The notes beneath the pieces are model-generated. The model ran no database searches and was not told the DNA's origin. It worked only from the letters and a program-made list of their open reading frames with translations. Below are positions 52,675 to 61,919 of a stretch of 64,000 bases of DNA, piece after piece. Source of the DNA: Oceanobacillus manasiensis (lineage in GTDB: Bacteria; Bacillota; Bacilli; Bacillales; Amphibacillaceae); NCBI RefSeq assembly GCF_000724085.1, contig NZ_CCDL010000001.1:620001-684000 (forward strand), in the 5' to 3' direction. Each line of letters starts with the position of its first letter. Within the stretch, counting starts at the first letter, position 1. The position numbers and the translations under genes were made by a program.

Positions 52675-53970
52675 TTGTTATCTGTCATCTTAGCGTTACT
52701 CATTTTCCTGGTAACCCTAATCTTCGTAATTTGGCAGCCGAAAGGATTATCCATTGGCTGGTCGGCTTGTTCCGGTGCAGTACTTGCTTTATTGGTGGGG
52801 GTAGTGGACTTCCATGACGTAGCAGAAGTAACCGGTATTGTATGGAATGCCACGCTTGCCTTTGTTGCCATTATCCTAATATCACTAGTGCTTGATGAAA
52901 TTGGATTTTTCGAGTGGGCAGCTTTACATATGGCCAAAGCGGCAAAAGGCAAAGGGATTAGAATGTTTATTTATGTTAGTATTCTTGGAGCTGTTGTCGC
53001 GGCATTTTTTGCTAATGATGGTGCAGCGTTAATCCTCACGCCTATTGTGCTTGCTATGGTAAGAAATCTAAAGTTTAAAGAAAAAATGGTCTTTCCATTT
53101 ATCATGGCAAGTGGGTTTATTGCAGACACGACTTCTTTGCCACTCGTGGTTAGTAATTTGGTAAACATTGTGTCAGCGGATTTCTTTAATATTGGATTTG
53201 TCGAATATGCTTCTCGAATGATCATACCGAACTTTTTCTCCTTAGGAGCAACCATTCTAGTTCTATTTCTATACTTTAGGAAAAGTATTCCTGCAACCTA
53301 CGATGTCACGCAGTTAATGAAGCCGGAAGAAGCCATTAAGGATAAGGAAATGTTCCGTCTGTCCTGGTATGTACTTGGAATATTACTTGTTGGTTACTTT
53401 ATTAGTGAGTTCATTCAGCTGCCTGTTTCAATTGTAGCTGGTGTGGTAGCCATTTTCTTTTTACTCATGGCTAAGTCAAGCAAGGCTGTTAATACCCTTG
53501 CTGTAATTAAAGGAGCACCTTGGGCGATTGTCTTTTTCTCTATTGGAATGTATGTGGTGGTCTTTGGTCTACGGAATGCAGGGCTTACGGACATCTTAGC
53601 CGTTGTGATCCAAACGAGCGCGGAGCAGGGGCTATTCATCGCGACAGTATCAATGGGGTTCATTGCGGCTATCCTTTCCTCGGTTATGAATAATATGCCA
53701 ACCGTAATGATTGATGCGATTGCAATTGCCGAGACTGATACATCTGGCGTAATAAGAGAAGCACTTATTTATGCAAATGTAATTGGTTCTGATCTAGGGC
53801 CAAAAATTACGCCAATTGGTTCGCTAGCTACATTACTATGGCTTCATGTTCTTTCTCAGAAAGGCATTAAAATATCATGGGGCACGTATTTTAAAACAGG
53901 GATTATCCTGACGATCCCAATTTTATTTATTACATTAATTGGTTTATATCTAACGTTAACTTTTCTATAG
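52675..53970 (+). CDS. arsB: ArsB arsenite efflux transporter
   Basis: A 431-residue membrane protein with about twelve helices that expels As(OH)3. Family segments: '[35 protein letters not shown]', '[20 protein letters not shown]', '[16 protein letters not shown]' and '[15 protein letters not shown]'. Start is TTG 52675 with GGGGGA seven bases upstream. No ArsA ATPase is present, so it works as a proton-driven carrier. Confidence 0.93.
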   Translation: MLSVILALLIFLVTLIFVIWQPKGLSIGWSACSGAVLALLVGVVDFHDVAEVTGIVWNATLAFVAIILISLVLDEIGFFEWAALHMAKAAKGKGIRMFIYVSILGAVVAAFFANDGAALILTPIVLAMVRNLKFKEKMVFPFIMASGFIADTTSLPLVVSNLVNIVSADFFNIGFVEYASRMIIPNFFSLGATILVLFLYFRKSIPATYDVTQLMKPEEAIKDKEMFRLSWYVLGILLVGYFISEFIQLPVSIVAGVVAIFFLLMAKSSKAVNTLAVIKGAPWAIVFFSIGMYVVVFGLRNAGLTDILAVVIQTSAEQGLFIATVSMGFIAAILSSVMNNMPTVMIDAIAIAETDTSGVIREALIYANVIGSDLGPKITPIGSLATLLWLHVLSQKGIKISWGTYFKTGIILTIPILFITLIGLYLTLTFL

Positions 53971-53982
53971 GAGGAACAATAT

Positions 53983-54402
53983 ATGGCTAAAAAAATCATT
54001 TATTTTTTATGTACAGGGAATTCATGTCGTAGTCAAATGGCCGAAGGATGGGCAAAACAATTACTGGGTGAAGAGTGGGAGGTAAAGAGTGCGGGAATTG
54101 AGGCACATGGTTTAAATCCTAAGGCTGTTCAGGCGATGAACGAAGTATCAATCGATATCTCTGATCAAACCTCTGACATTATTGATCCAAAAATTTTAAA
54201 CAATGCAGACCTGGCTGTAACATTATGTGGGGATGCAGCAGATAAATGCCCTGTAACGCCACCACAAGTTCGCAGGGAGCACTGGGGCTTTGATGACCCC
54301 GCAAAAGCAGAAGGAACAGAAGAAGAAAAGTGGCAAGTCTTCCAACGTGTTAGAGATCAAATAGGTGAAAGAATCAAGCAATTTGCCGAGACGGGAAAGT
54401 AA
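53983..54402 (+). CDS. arsC: ArsC arsenate reductase (thioredoxin-linked)
   Basis: A 139-residue low-molecular-weight phosphatase-fold reductase. Cys10 (P-loop CTGNSCRS), Cys82 and Cys89 form the redox relay ('[10 protein letters not shown]'), exactly as in B. subtilis/pI258 ArsC. It turns arsenate into arsenite for export by ArsB. GGAGGA precedes the ATG. Last gene of arsRBC. Confidence 0.95.
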   Translation: MAKKIIYFLCTGNSCRSQMAEGWAKQLLGEEWEVKSAGIEAHGLNPKAVQAMNEVSIDISDQTSDIIDPKILNNADLAVTLCGDAADKCPVTPPQVRREHWGFDDPAKAEGTEEEKWQVFQRVRDQIGERIKQFAETGK

Positions 54403-54451
54403 ATATTTAAGAGAGACTGGTACACTTGATCTTGAAAGGTAGTGTAGAACT

Positions 54452-54577
54452 TTTAGCAACGCTGCGGAAAATACTTCGCTTTCCCGGGGCGGCTGGTAAG
54501 CTTCCGTGTGCTTCGCACTACGGGGTCTTACCGATGCCTTTCCTCCCCGAGGAGTCTGCGTATTTTCCTCCGCTAAA
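54452..54577. repeat. GC-rich palindromic repeat B
   Basis: A 126-base imperfect palindrome with ends TTTAGC / GCTAAA and arms GCGGAAAATAC / GTATTTTCC..CCGC. Its reverse complement has CAGACTCC, TAAGACCCCGTAGTGC and CCGGGAAAGCG: same architecture as repeats A and C but a different sequence. Most of the 354-base gap 54403-54756 is this repeat plus an imperfect hairpin near 54722-54755 without T-run. Confidence 0.7.
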
Positions 54578-54756
54578 GGGCGTGTGAAAACCTAACCCAA
54601 CGAATAGAAAGGGTAAACTAATTTCGAGGTTATAATGTTCGTTCGCCATTTGAACTATCAAACCTCTCTTATCCCACAGTCTCTCTTTAAGTCATGTTAT
54701 TCTATCAAATCCATCCAGAGTTCCCCCACTTCAAGCTTGCTAAGTGGCGGGAGTAT

Positions 54757-55725
54757 TCATGCCCACCACATGTCACCCATGGATTCTTTAACCATGACTG
54801 GCTTGAGGTTTTCTACTGCTTTAGTGAAGCCTTCGTCTATTGACATGAGGCCATCTTCATGTTCAATGCTAACCACATAGTCATAATTCATTAAACGCAA
54901 TGTGCTCACGATATCTGCCCATGTTTTCGTATCATGGCCAAATCCAACTGTTCGGAAATACCAAGCGCGATCACGCATTTGGGAATAATCCGTCATATCT
55001 GTAAGTCCGTTACGGTTCATGTTAGGCTGGTCAATGATCGTATCCTTTGCATGAAAATGGTGAATAGCATTTTCACGTCCAAGTATCTTAATCGACTCAA
55101 TTGGATCAATGCCTTGCCACCACATATGGCTTGGGTCGAGGTTTGCTCCAATTGCCGGTCCACACGCCTCACGTAGCTTCAACATGGTTGCAGGAGTATG
55201 AACAGAGAAGCCACCATGTAGCTCAAGGCCGATCTTTACACCATGTTTTTCTGCAAAGTCATTTTTTTCTTTCCAATAGGGAATGAGCTTTTTCTCCCAT
55301 TGCCAATTGAATACCTCTTGGAAATCATGCGGCCAAGGTGTTACAGGCCAGTTTGGGTAAAGAGCACCTTCATGGTCACCTGGACATCCAGAGAAGGTAT
55401 TTACAACTGGGACATCAAGCTTTTCGGCAAGCACGATGGTTTTCTTCAAGATCTCATCTGCAGGATCAGCAATTTTCTTCTGGGGGTGAAGGGGATTACC
55501 ATGACAGCTTAAAGCACTTATCATTAACCCTCGTTCTTCCACCTTTTGCTTAAATTCGATAATTTTCTGTTCGTCATGTAACAGTTCATCAACCTTACAG
55601 TGTGCATCACCAGGGTAACCACCTGTTCCCAACTCTACAGCTTCCAATCCTTTTGAAGAAACATAGTCTAACATGTCATCAAATGACTTATCGGAGAATA
55701 ATACTGTAAAAACACCCAATTTCAT
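54757..55725 (-). CDS. sugar phosphate isomerase/epimerase (TIM barrel)
   Basis: A 322-residue AP-endonuclease-2-like TIM barrel: 'EAVELGTGGYPGDAHC', 'VKIGLELHGGFSVHTPATMLKL', 'NLDPSHMWWQGIDP' and 'YDYVVSIEHEDGLMS' hold the metal-binding Glu, Asp and His residues. IolE/IolI and sugar epimerases share this fold. It is divergent from the LacI gene; a cre/LacI-like site (55765-55778) lies in its leader. AGGAGG precedes the ATG. It likely acts in the same pathway as the Gfo/Idh enzyme at 60.8 kb. Confidence 0.88.
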   Translation of the reverse strand: MKLGVFTVLFSDKSFDDMLDYVSSKGLEAVELGTGGYPGDAHCKVDELLHDEQKIIEFKQKVEERGLMISALSCHGNPLHPQKKIADPADEILKKTIVLAEKLDVPVVNTFSGCPGDHEGALYPNWPVTPWPHDFQEVFNWQWEKKLIPYWKEKNDFAEKHGVKIGLELHGGFSVHTPATMLKLREACGPAIGANLDPSHMWWQGIDPIESIKILGRENAIHHFHAKDTIIDQPNMNRNGLTDMTDYSQMRDRAWYFRTVGFGHDTKTWADIVSTLRLMNYDYVVSIEHEDGLMSIDEGFTKAVENLKPVMVKESMGDMWWA

Positions 55726-55764
55726 TTTAAAAAACCTCCTCTATTAATCTTAAACTTTGTTTTT

Positions 55765-55778
55765 TGTAATCCTTTACA
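55765..55778 (-). promoter_or_regulatory. cre/LacI-type operator before the isomerase gene
   Basis: TGTAATCCTTTACA, a close match to the cre consensus and to the two palindromes near the LacI and binding-protein genes; it lies 40 bases before ATG 55725. Confidence 0.6.
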
Positions 55779-55872
55779 TTATTAAACATATATAATTAAA
55801 CATTATAAATCAACCGTTTTATATATATTTTAATAAAGTATTGACAGAAAATTAGGACTGTAATATTATGGA

Positions 55873-55890
55873 TTTGTAAACGTTTACAAA
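55873..55890. promoter_or_regulatory. LacI/CcpA-type palindrome before the LacI gene
   Basis: TTTGTAAACGTTTACAAA, a perfect 18-base palindrome that also fits the cre consensus. It lies 28 bases before the LacI ATG, so autoregulation or catabolite repression are both possible. Confidence 0.8.
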
Positions 55891-55917
55891 AGATGCGCTG
55901 GGAAAGAGGGAATACCT

Positions 55918-56910
55918 ATGGCTAACATACATCACGTTGCAAAAGAAGCAGGCGTATCTGTAGCTACTGTTTCACGTGTATTAAACGGACAGAATAGTGT
56001 TACATACAAAACCAGACTTAAGGTTGAAGAAGCGATAAACAAATTAAATTATGAACCCAGTATGCTTGGCAGAAATCTACGAAACTCAGAAAGTAGAATA
56101 CTTTTAATTTTAATACCACAAATATCTAATCCTTTTTACACAGAAATAATTAAAGGGATTGAGCAAACGGCAATTAGTCTTCACTATAATATTTTACTTT
56201 GCGAGACAGACTCAAATCCCCAACGTGAGGATATTTATTTTGAATTAGTGCGAAATAAGATGGCAGATGGCATTATCTCGATGGACCCAGCAGTAAATAG
56301 AGAATCGTTAGCTAAACTAGCTGAAAAGCATGCAATAATTCAATGCAGTGAATACACTCCGAATAGTGGAATTCCTTACGTAACGATTGATAATGAAGAG
56401 GCTGCTTATCGTGCTGTAAATCATCTCATTCAGATAGGCCACCGAAATATTGCGATGATTAACTCTGATGAGACATATCTTTATGCACAGCAACGTAGAC
56501 AAGGTTATCAAAAAGCCTTAGAGGAGCATGGTATTACCTTCCGTTCTGACTATGTTTTACATACTGCAGAGCTGGGTTTTGATTATGGACAGCAGGCAAT
56601 GAAAAAGATACTAAAACTAAAAAACAGACCAACAGCAGTTTTTGCTGTGTCAGACTTACTTGCCATCGGTGCACTAAAAGAAGTAAATAACCAACGTTTA
56701 AAAGTCCCGCAAGATATTGCTATCGTCGGCTTTGACAAGATTGATTTCTCCAACATGACCTATCCTACCTTGACGACCATTTCACAGCCCATGTATAAGA
56801 TGGGGAAAATCGCAGCTAGTATGCTTATTAACCGAATTAAAGGAAATCCAGTTGAGAGCGTAATACTTGAACATGAACTTGTCATTCGTGGCTCAACAGC
56901 AGGATATTAA
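55918..56910 (+). CDS. LacI-family transcriptional regulator
   Basis: A 330-residue regulator: N-terminal HTH 'ANIHHVAKEAGVSVATVSRVLNGQ', a hinge helix, and a periplasmic-binding-protein-like effector domain ('RILLILIPQISNPFYTEIIKGIEQ', 'VAIVGFDKIDFSNMTYPTLTTI' type). It is divergent from the isomerase and upstream of the transporter; its likely operators flank it on both sides. Effector unknown. Confidence 0.93.
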   Translation: MANIHHVAKEAGVSVATVSRVLNGQNSVTYKTRLKVEEAINKLNYEPSMLGRNLRNSESRILLILIPQISNPFYTEIIKGIEQTAISLHYNILLCETDSNPQREDIYFELVRNKMADGIISMDPAVNRESLAKLAEKHAIIQCSEYTPNSGIPYVTIDNEEAAYRAVNHLIQIGHRNIAMINSDETYLYAQQRRQGYQKALEEHGITFRSDYVLHTAELGFDYGQQAMKKILKLKNRPTAVFAVSDLLAIGALKEVNNQRLKVPQDIAIVGFDKIDFSNMTYPTLTTISQPMYKMGKIAASMLINRIKGNPVESVILEHELVIRGSTAGY

Positions 56911-56911
56911 C

Positions 56912-56968
56912 CTAAGACTAGCGCTCTGTTATTAAATAGGAGCTTTGATAATAGAGCGCTAGCCTTAG
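56912..56968 (+). other. long stem-loop after the LacI gene
   Basis: About 22 paired bases: CTAAG, CTAGCGCTCT and TTAT pair with ATAA, AGAGCGCTAG and CTTAG, with a short loop. No T-run follows; the operator of the next gene begins ten bases later. It may end transcription weakly or protect the mRNA. Confidence 0.65.
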
Positions 56969-56978
56969 AACAAGCTAA

Positions 56979-56994
56979 TTGTAATCGATTACAA
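56979..56994. promoter_or_regulatory. LacI-type operator before the binding-protein gene
   Basis: TTGTAATCGATTACAA, a perfect 16-base palindrome that shares TTGTAA...TTACAA with the site at 55873-55890. It lies 41 bases before the start. Confidence 0.8.
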
Positions 56995-57035
56995 CGTGGC
57001 TGGTTTTTTACAAAAACAAAAAAGGGGTGTTTGAT

Positions 57036-58001
57036 GTGAAGAGGTTTGGTTTGTTTTTGATGGCATTATTCGTTATTGGTTTAGTTGCTTGTGGAGAAGA
57101 GAGCAATGGAGAAAGTGAAGGTTCGGGGGACGGCGATCTAACGATTGGGATTTCCCTTCCTTCTGCAACACATGGTTGGATGGGGGCGTTAATTGATAAT
57201 GCTGAGAATCAGGCGAAGGAAATTAAGGACTCAGAAGGTATTAACTATGTTATGACGAATGCAGCAGATCCAAACTCGCAGGCGAATGATGTGGATGATC
57301 TCATTTCCCAGGATGTAGATGTCATTGTTATGCTTCCTATCGAATCTGCAGCACTATCGCCAGTGGGGCAAAAGGTAAAAGATGCTGGTATTCCGTTAGT
57401 TATTGTGGACCGTGAGCTAGAGAATGATGCAGCTACAGTAGTCGTAAAAGGCGATAACGAAGGAATTGGTGTAAACGCCGGGGAGTACTTCATTGATAAG
57501 TTAGGCGGAGAAGGGAAAATAGTGGAGATTACCGGTCCACCTAGCTCTGTTACAGAACAACGTGGCGCAGGCTTTAAAGAGGCGATTGAGAGTACGGATG
57601 GTATGGAAATCATTGCATCGCAAAGTGGAGACTTTTCAACTGAGACTTCTTTAGAAGTGATGCAAAACATTTTGCAGGCACAACCGGAAATTGACGCCGT
57701 GTTTACTCAGGATGATGGAATGGCATTAGGTGTGGTTCAAGCAATTAAAGAAGCTGGACGTGAAGATATTCAATTTGTAACAGGCGCAGGTGGTGCAAAA
57801 GGAGTATATGAAAGTATAAGAGATGATGGTCTTATTTCAGCTACCTTCCTTTATTCACCAACGATGGTTAGAGAAGGTGTGAAGATTGCGGCGGATCTAG
57901 CAAAAGGTGAAGAGCCAGAAGAAACAATGGTTATTTTAGAAGCAACAGAAGTAATCAAAGACAATGTAGAGGAACATTATGATCCTGACTCTAAGTTCTA
58001 A
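57036..58001 (+). CDS. sugar ABC transporter substrate-binding lipoprotein
   Basis: A 321-residue lipoprotein: lipobox 'IGLVAC', then a RbsB/type-I sugar-binding fold: 'LTIGISLPSATHGWMGALIDNAENQAK', 'LISQDVDVIVMLPIESAALSPVGQKVKDAGIPLVIVDRE' and 'VFTQDDGMALGVVQAIKEAGR'. It binds a monosaccharide or cyclitol. Start GTG 57036 with AAGGGG eight bases upstream; a GTG nine bases earlier overlaps that site. A strong terminator follows (58011-58045). Confidence 0.9.
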   Translation: MKRFGLFLMALFVIGLVACGEESNGESEGSGDGDLTIGISLPSATHGWMGALIDNAENQAKEIKDSEGINYVMTNAADPNSQANDVDDLISQDVDVIVMLPIESAALSPVGQKVKDAGIPLVIVDRELENDAATVVVKGDNEGIGVNAGEYFIDKLGGEGKIVEITGPPSSVTEQRGAGFKEAIESTDGMEIIASQSGDFSTETSLEVMQNILQAQPEIDAVFTQDDGMALGVVQAIKEAGREDIQFVTGAGGAKGVYESIRDDGLISATFLYSPTMVREGVKIAADLAKGEEPEETMVILEATEVIKDNVEEHYDPDSKF

Positions 58002-58010
58002 ATAAATGGC

Positions 58011-58045
58011 AAGGAAACACAATGTTAGCGTTGTGTTTCCTTTAT
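58011..58045 (+). terminator. terminator between the binding protein and transporter genes
   Basis: Twelve-base perfect arms AAGGAAACACAA / TTGTGTTTCCTT, then TATCTCATTTTG. It probably keeps the binding protein more abundant than the ATPase and permease. Confidence 0.8.
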
Positions 58046-58075
58046 CTCATTTTGTCTAGGCAATCTACGCTTTTG

Positions 58076-58230
58076 TTTATCCCGGAGCAACCGTTCGTAA
58101 GACTCCCACTTCAAAACATGAAGAGAAACCGTTAGTTTTTAGTGGGAGTAAACGGACTAACATGCCCGATTCGTTCAACTAACAATCAGGGAGAAAAATG
58201 AATCCCCACATTGATTGAGTTTCACTTTAT
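58076..58230 (+). repeat. bcr1/IS605-end-like structured repeat, copy 2
   Basis: About 155 bases, colinear with copy 1 (21256-21413). First hairpin ACTCCCACT/AGTGGGAGT is perfect here where copy 1 has a mismatch. The invariant CCCGATTCGTTCAACTAA is kept. The second hairpin is altered in loop and stem but still pairs (CAATCA..GGGA with TCCC..TTGATTG). It is bordered by TTTAT on both sides. The right border is one base before TAGAGGAGGG, the ribosome site of the ATPase gene. Confidence 0.85.
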
Positions 58231-58246
58231 TAGAGGAGGGATAGGT

Positions 58247-59791
58247 ATGTCGAACGAGTGGATTGTACAAATGAAAAATATTGAAAAATCATTTAACCGA
58301 GTCCCTGTGTTGAAAAAAGTATCGCTTCAAGTAGATAAAGGGGAAATCCACGCATTACTAGGGGAAAATGGCGCAGGTAAGTCTACATTAATGAATATCC
58401 TCGGGGGAATACATCAAGCTGATGCTGGTTCTATTGCGATAGATGGAGAAGAAGTTACCATGACAACTCCAAAAGTATCTCAGGAACTTGGAATAAGTTT
58501 TATTCACCAGGAATTAAATGTCGTGGGCGATTTAAGAATTTATGAAAATATGTTCCTAGGTTCAGAACTGCGTAATAAGTTTGGTTTTGTGAAAGAGGAT
58601 GAGATGTGTCGGCAGACCGAGGATATACTGGCTAAGCTGGGTGTCACGCTAAACCCAAGAGGGTATGTACGTGACTTGGATACCTCATACAAGCAGCTAA
58701 TAGAAATATCACGGGCCCTACTACACAGATCCCGTCTTATCATAATGGATGAACCAACTACTGCACTTGCAGAGCATGAAGTGGAGAGACTGTTCAATTT
58801 CATGGCAAAACTTCGAGAGACAGGCGTCTCGATTATTTACATTTCTCATAAGTTAAAAGAAATTGAAGCTATTTGTGATAGATATACCGTACTGCGGGAT
58901 GGAGAATGGGTTGGAACAGGAAGTCTAGAAGGAACAGAACTGGACCAAATTACCAACATGATGGTTGGAAGATCTGTATCAGAAGAGCGATTTGTACAGG
59001 ACCATGCTTTCGGAGAAACGGTGTTAGAAGTAAAAGACTTAAGTTGTGAGGGAGCATTTAGCCCTGTTAACTTTTCCGTAAGAAAAGGGCAAGTGATTGG
59101 CTTTACCGGCCTTGAAGGAGATGGGCGAACCGAACTTATTGAAACGCTATTTGGCTATAGAAAAAAGTCCACTGGAAGTATAAAGATAAATGGAAAATCA
59201 GTGAAAATAAAACACCCTAAACATGCGCTTAAAGCGGGTCTGGGGCTCGTTCCAAAAGATCGTAAAGAAAATGCGATTATTAAAGATTTAAACGTTATTC
59301 ATAACCTGACGCTTTCTTCCATGGGTCACTTTGAGAAGACGGGTTTTATTCAGGAAAAGAGGGAAAAAAGCAGATTCTCCTTTTATCGAGATAAGCTAAA
59401 CATAAAACTGCATAATCCAACCGTTACGATTGATAAATTGAGTGGGGGAAACCAACAAAAAGTCGTCATTGCAAAATGGCTGGAGGTTGGCCCAGACGTG
59501 CTTATTTTTGATAATCCTACACAAGGCATTGATGTGGGGGCAAAAAGAGAAGTCTACCAGCATATTATTGACCTGGCTAAAGAAGGAAAAGCAATTATCA
59601 TTCTTTCCTCAGAAGCCCCAGAAATAATGAAGGTTTGCCATTATATTCACGTCATGTATCAAGGAGAAATTACTGCTGGAATTAATGGGGAGGATGCCAC
59701 AGAGGATTTGATCATGAGCTATGCAACCGGATCGAAAAGGGAGGTAGGAGAAGGTGGGAAATACAGAAATGCAGCCAAAGCAAAACAATAG
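58247..59791 (+). CDS. sugar ABC transporter ATPase (two ABC domains)
   Basis: A 514-residue RbsA/MglA-type ATPase with two fused domains. N-terminal: Walker A GENGAGKST (39-47), signature near 'SYKQLIEISRALLH', Walker B 'LIIMDEPTTAL'. C-terminal: degenerate P-loop GLEGDGRTE but a complete signature 'LSGGNQQKVVIAKWL'. It drives import with the downstream permease. ATG 58247 follows GAGGAGGG at six bases. Its ribosome site directly follows repeat copy 2. Confidence 0.92.
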   Translation: MSNEWIVQMKNIEKSFNRVPVLKKVSLQVDKGEIHALLGENGAGKSTLMNILGGIHQADAGSIAIDGEEVTMTTPKVSQELGISFIHQELNVVGDLRIYENMFLGSELRNKFGFVKEDEMCRQTEDILAKLGVTLNPRGYVRDLDTSYKQLIEISRALLHRSRLIIMDEPTTALAEHEVERLFNFMAKLRETGVSIIYISHKLKEIEAICDRYTVLRDGEWVGTGSLEGTELDQITNMMVGRSVSEERFVQDHAFGETVLEVKDLSCEGAFSPVNFSVRKGQVIGFTGLEGDGRTELIETLFGYRKKSTGSIKINGKSVKIKHPKHALKAGLGLVPKDRKENAIIKDLNVIHNLTLSSMGHFEKTGFIQEKREKSRFSFYRDKLNIKLHNPTVTIDKLSGGNQQKVVIAKWLEVGPDVLIFDNPTQGIDVGAKREVYQHIIDLAKEGKAIIILSSEAPEIMKVCHYIHVMYQGEITAGINGEDATEDLIMSYATGSKREVGEGGKYRNAAKAKQ

Positions 59792-60737
59792 GCAAGAGAG
59801 TTCCGGATTTAAAGAAAAACTATCCTGGCTGTGGTCGGATTACAGCGTTATTATAGCCTTTTTAATTATTTTTATCGCAGCATCTTTTATGAGTCCAAGG
59901 TTTTTAGATCTCAACAACCAGATGAATATTCTTATGCAAGTTTCCATAATTGGTATTATTGCCCTTGGAATGACTGTTGTCATGCTGTCTGGAGGAATTG
60001 ATCTATCAGTGGGATCTGTTCTTGCATTGGTCGGTGTTATTGCGGTTATTGCATTAAATGCAACCGGAAGCATTATAGCAGCTGTTTTAACAGCATTTAT
60101 TGTAGGCTCCTTTGCAGGACTTCTGAATGGATTGATGGTCGCTAAAGGAAGGATAGCCTCCTTTATTGCCACTCTAGGCATGATGGCAGCTGCTAGGTCA
60201 ATTGCATTGTATATTGCAAATGGGGGAAGCATCTCGGGGGAAGTGTCTGGTTTTAGTGCTATTGCCAATAGCGAATTTTTCATGATTGATTACCCAATCA
60301 TTATTTTTATTATCATGACCGTGTTTGTCTATTTGCTTATGCATAAAACGAGATTTGGGCGGTATGTCTACGCAATTGGAAGTAATGAAAAAGCAGCAAT
60401 GTTATCGGGAATTCGGGTAGACAGAGTGAAAATAGGGGTATATAGTCTAACAGGGCTTTTGGTTAGTGTTGCTGCTACCATTGAAACCTCTCGACTTAAT
60501 TCCATCTCCTCTTCCAGTTCTGGTGCTTCCTATGAATTAGATGCGATTGCTGCGGTTATTATTGGTGGAACAAGAATGACTGGTGGAAGAGGAAAGATAA
60601 TTGGTACCTTCTTTGGTGTCCTAATTCTCGGGATACTAAATAATATGATGAACTTAATGAATGTATCACCCCACCTGCAAGGCTTTGTCAAAGGGTTGAT
60701 CATCATTATAGCGGTAGTGTTCCAAAAACGTGAATAG
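59769..60737 (+). CDS. sugar ABC transporter permease
   Basis: A 322-residue RbsC-type permease with about ten helices: 'MNILMQVSIIGIIALGMTVVMLSGGIDLSVGSVLALVGV' and 'AIAAVIIGGTRMTGGRGKIIGTFFGVLILGILNNMMNLM' are the family hallmarks. It overlaps the ATPase gene by 23 bases; a GTG at 59754 is an alternative start. Forms the channel for the sugar-binding system. Confidence 0.9.
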   Translation: MQPKQNNRQESSGFKEKLSWLWSDYSVIIAFLIIFIAASFMSPRFLDLNNQMNILMQVSIIGIIALGMTVVMLSGGIDLSVGSVLALVGVIAVIALNATGSIIAAVLTAFIVGSFAGLLNGLMVAKGRIASFIATLGMMAAARSIALYIANGGSISGEVSGFSAIANSEFFMIDYPIIIFIIMTVFVYLLMHKTRFGRYVYAIGSNEKAAMLSGIRVDRVKIGVYSLTGLLVSVAATIETSRLNSISSSSSGASYELDAIAAVIIGGTRMTGGRGKIIGTFFGVLILGILNNMMNLMNVSPHLQGFVKGLIIIIAVVFQKRE

Positions 60738-60752
60738 AGGGAGCGATTAAAG

Positions 60753-61790
60753 ATGAAAGCAGGTATTATAGGATGTGGTTCGATTGCTAAATTACGCCAT
60801 GCTCCTGAATATAAGGAAAATAAACATATCTCTGAAATCGTTTTTTATGATCGCAATCCCGAACGGGCAGACCGTCTAGCCTCCATGTTTAATGGATCTG
60901 TGGTGAGGTCGGTAGACGCATTGTTAGAAGACCCTACAATTAAAGTGATTAGTGATTGTTCTTCCAATGAACATCATCATATTTTCACAACAAAAGCTTT
61001 ATTGCATGGAAAGCATGTACTTTGTGAAAAACCTATTTCTTTAACTGTCGCGGATGCAATGGAAATTGTAGAAGCACAGAAGAAATCGGATAAGGTGTTG
61101 ATGGTGGATCATAACCAGCGATTTACTCGTGCCCATCAAAAGGCAAGAGAGATTATTCAAGAAGAAGCGCTGGGGAAGGTTCTAACCTTTCGAACAACCT
61201 TTGGACATAAAGGTCCGGAACATTGGGGAGTGAATAAATCAAACTCTACATGGTTCTTCAAAAAAGAACGTTCAGGATTCGGCGTGGCTGGGGATTTGGG
61301 TATTCATAAGCTCGATTTAATTCATTACCTTCTTGATGACGAGATTACCAAGATCAGTGCTTTTCAGGGAGCACTTAATAAACTAGATGAGAAGGGTAAG
61401 CCAATTGAAGTCTGTGATAACGTAGTAGCTAGTATGCAAACAAAGAAAGGCTGTCTAGGATCGGCGTCCTTTTCCTGGTCTTATTATGGGGAAGAAGATA
61501 ATAGTACTATTCTTTACTGTGAAGAAGGAATACTTAAGATTTACCATCACCCTGACTATCAATTAGAAATAATAAAAAGTAATGGGGAAAAGGTTCATTA
61601 TCAGTTGGAGACAATCCAAACAAACGATAACCAAACTAATACAGGTGTAATCGATGCATTCATTGAATGTGTCAACACTGGAAAAAAACCAATTGCTTCT
61701 GGACAGGATGCCCTAGGATCTTTAAAAGTTGTATTGGCCATGTTAGAGGCAGCAGAAACAGGGACTGTTATTACAGTAGACCCTTTCTAA
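60753..61790 (+). CDS. Gfo/Idh/MocA-family oxidoreductase
   Basis: A 345-residue NAD(P)-dependent dehydrogenase. N-terminal Rossmann 'GIIGCGSIAKLRHAPEYKEN', then 'HVLCEKPISLTVADAMEIVEAQ' with the catalytic Lys in EKP, and 'SGFGVAGDLGIHKLDLIHYLL' with a conserved His. Members oxidise sugars and cyclitols such as inositols. It is the last gene of the transport operon, 15 bases after the permease. With the isomerase it could make the first two steps of breaking down an imported cyclitol or sugar; the substrate is unknown. Confidence 0.9.
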   Translation: MKAGIIGCGSIAKLRHAPEYKENKHISEIVFYDRNPERADRLASMFNGSVVRSVDALLEDPTIKVISDCSSNEHHHIFTTKALLHGKHVLCEKPISLTVADAMEIVEAQKKSDKVLMVDHNQRFTRAHQKAREIIQEEALGKVLTFRTTFGHKGPEHWGVNKSNSTWFFKKERSGFGVAGDLGIHKLDLIHYLLDDEITKISAFQGALNKLDEKGKPIEVCDNVVASMQTKKGCLGSASFSWSYYGEEDNSTILYCEEGILKIYHHPDYQLEIIKSNGEKVHYQLETIQTNDNQTNTGVIDAFIECVNTGKKPIASGQDALGSLKVVLAMLEAAETGTVITVDPF

Positions 61791-61811
61791 GATGAAGGGT
61801 CTACTGTTTTG
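61773..61811 (+). terminator. terminator of the sugar operon
   Basis: Perfect arms ACAGTAGACCCTT / AAGGGTCTACTGT followed by TTTTG. The left arm is the last coding bases of the dehydrogenase gene. Confidence 0.9.
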
Positions 61812-61919
61812 TGTTGCGGTGCGCCCTCTCTCGTCCACTCCGACAGCTAAGCATTCTGCCCTTTTCTAATTGCCCTTATGTCTGGTAGATAGTAAGATGT
61901 AGGGGAATGGAGGGGTGTT

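Noticed and set aside
58076-58230. claim of an active guide RNA with a cognate nuclease
   Set aside because: No tnpB or related nuclease is in the window, so activity cannot be supported; only structural resemblance is reported.
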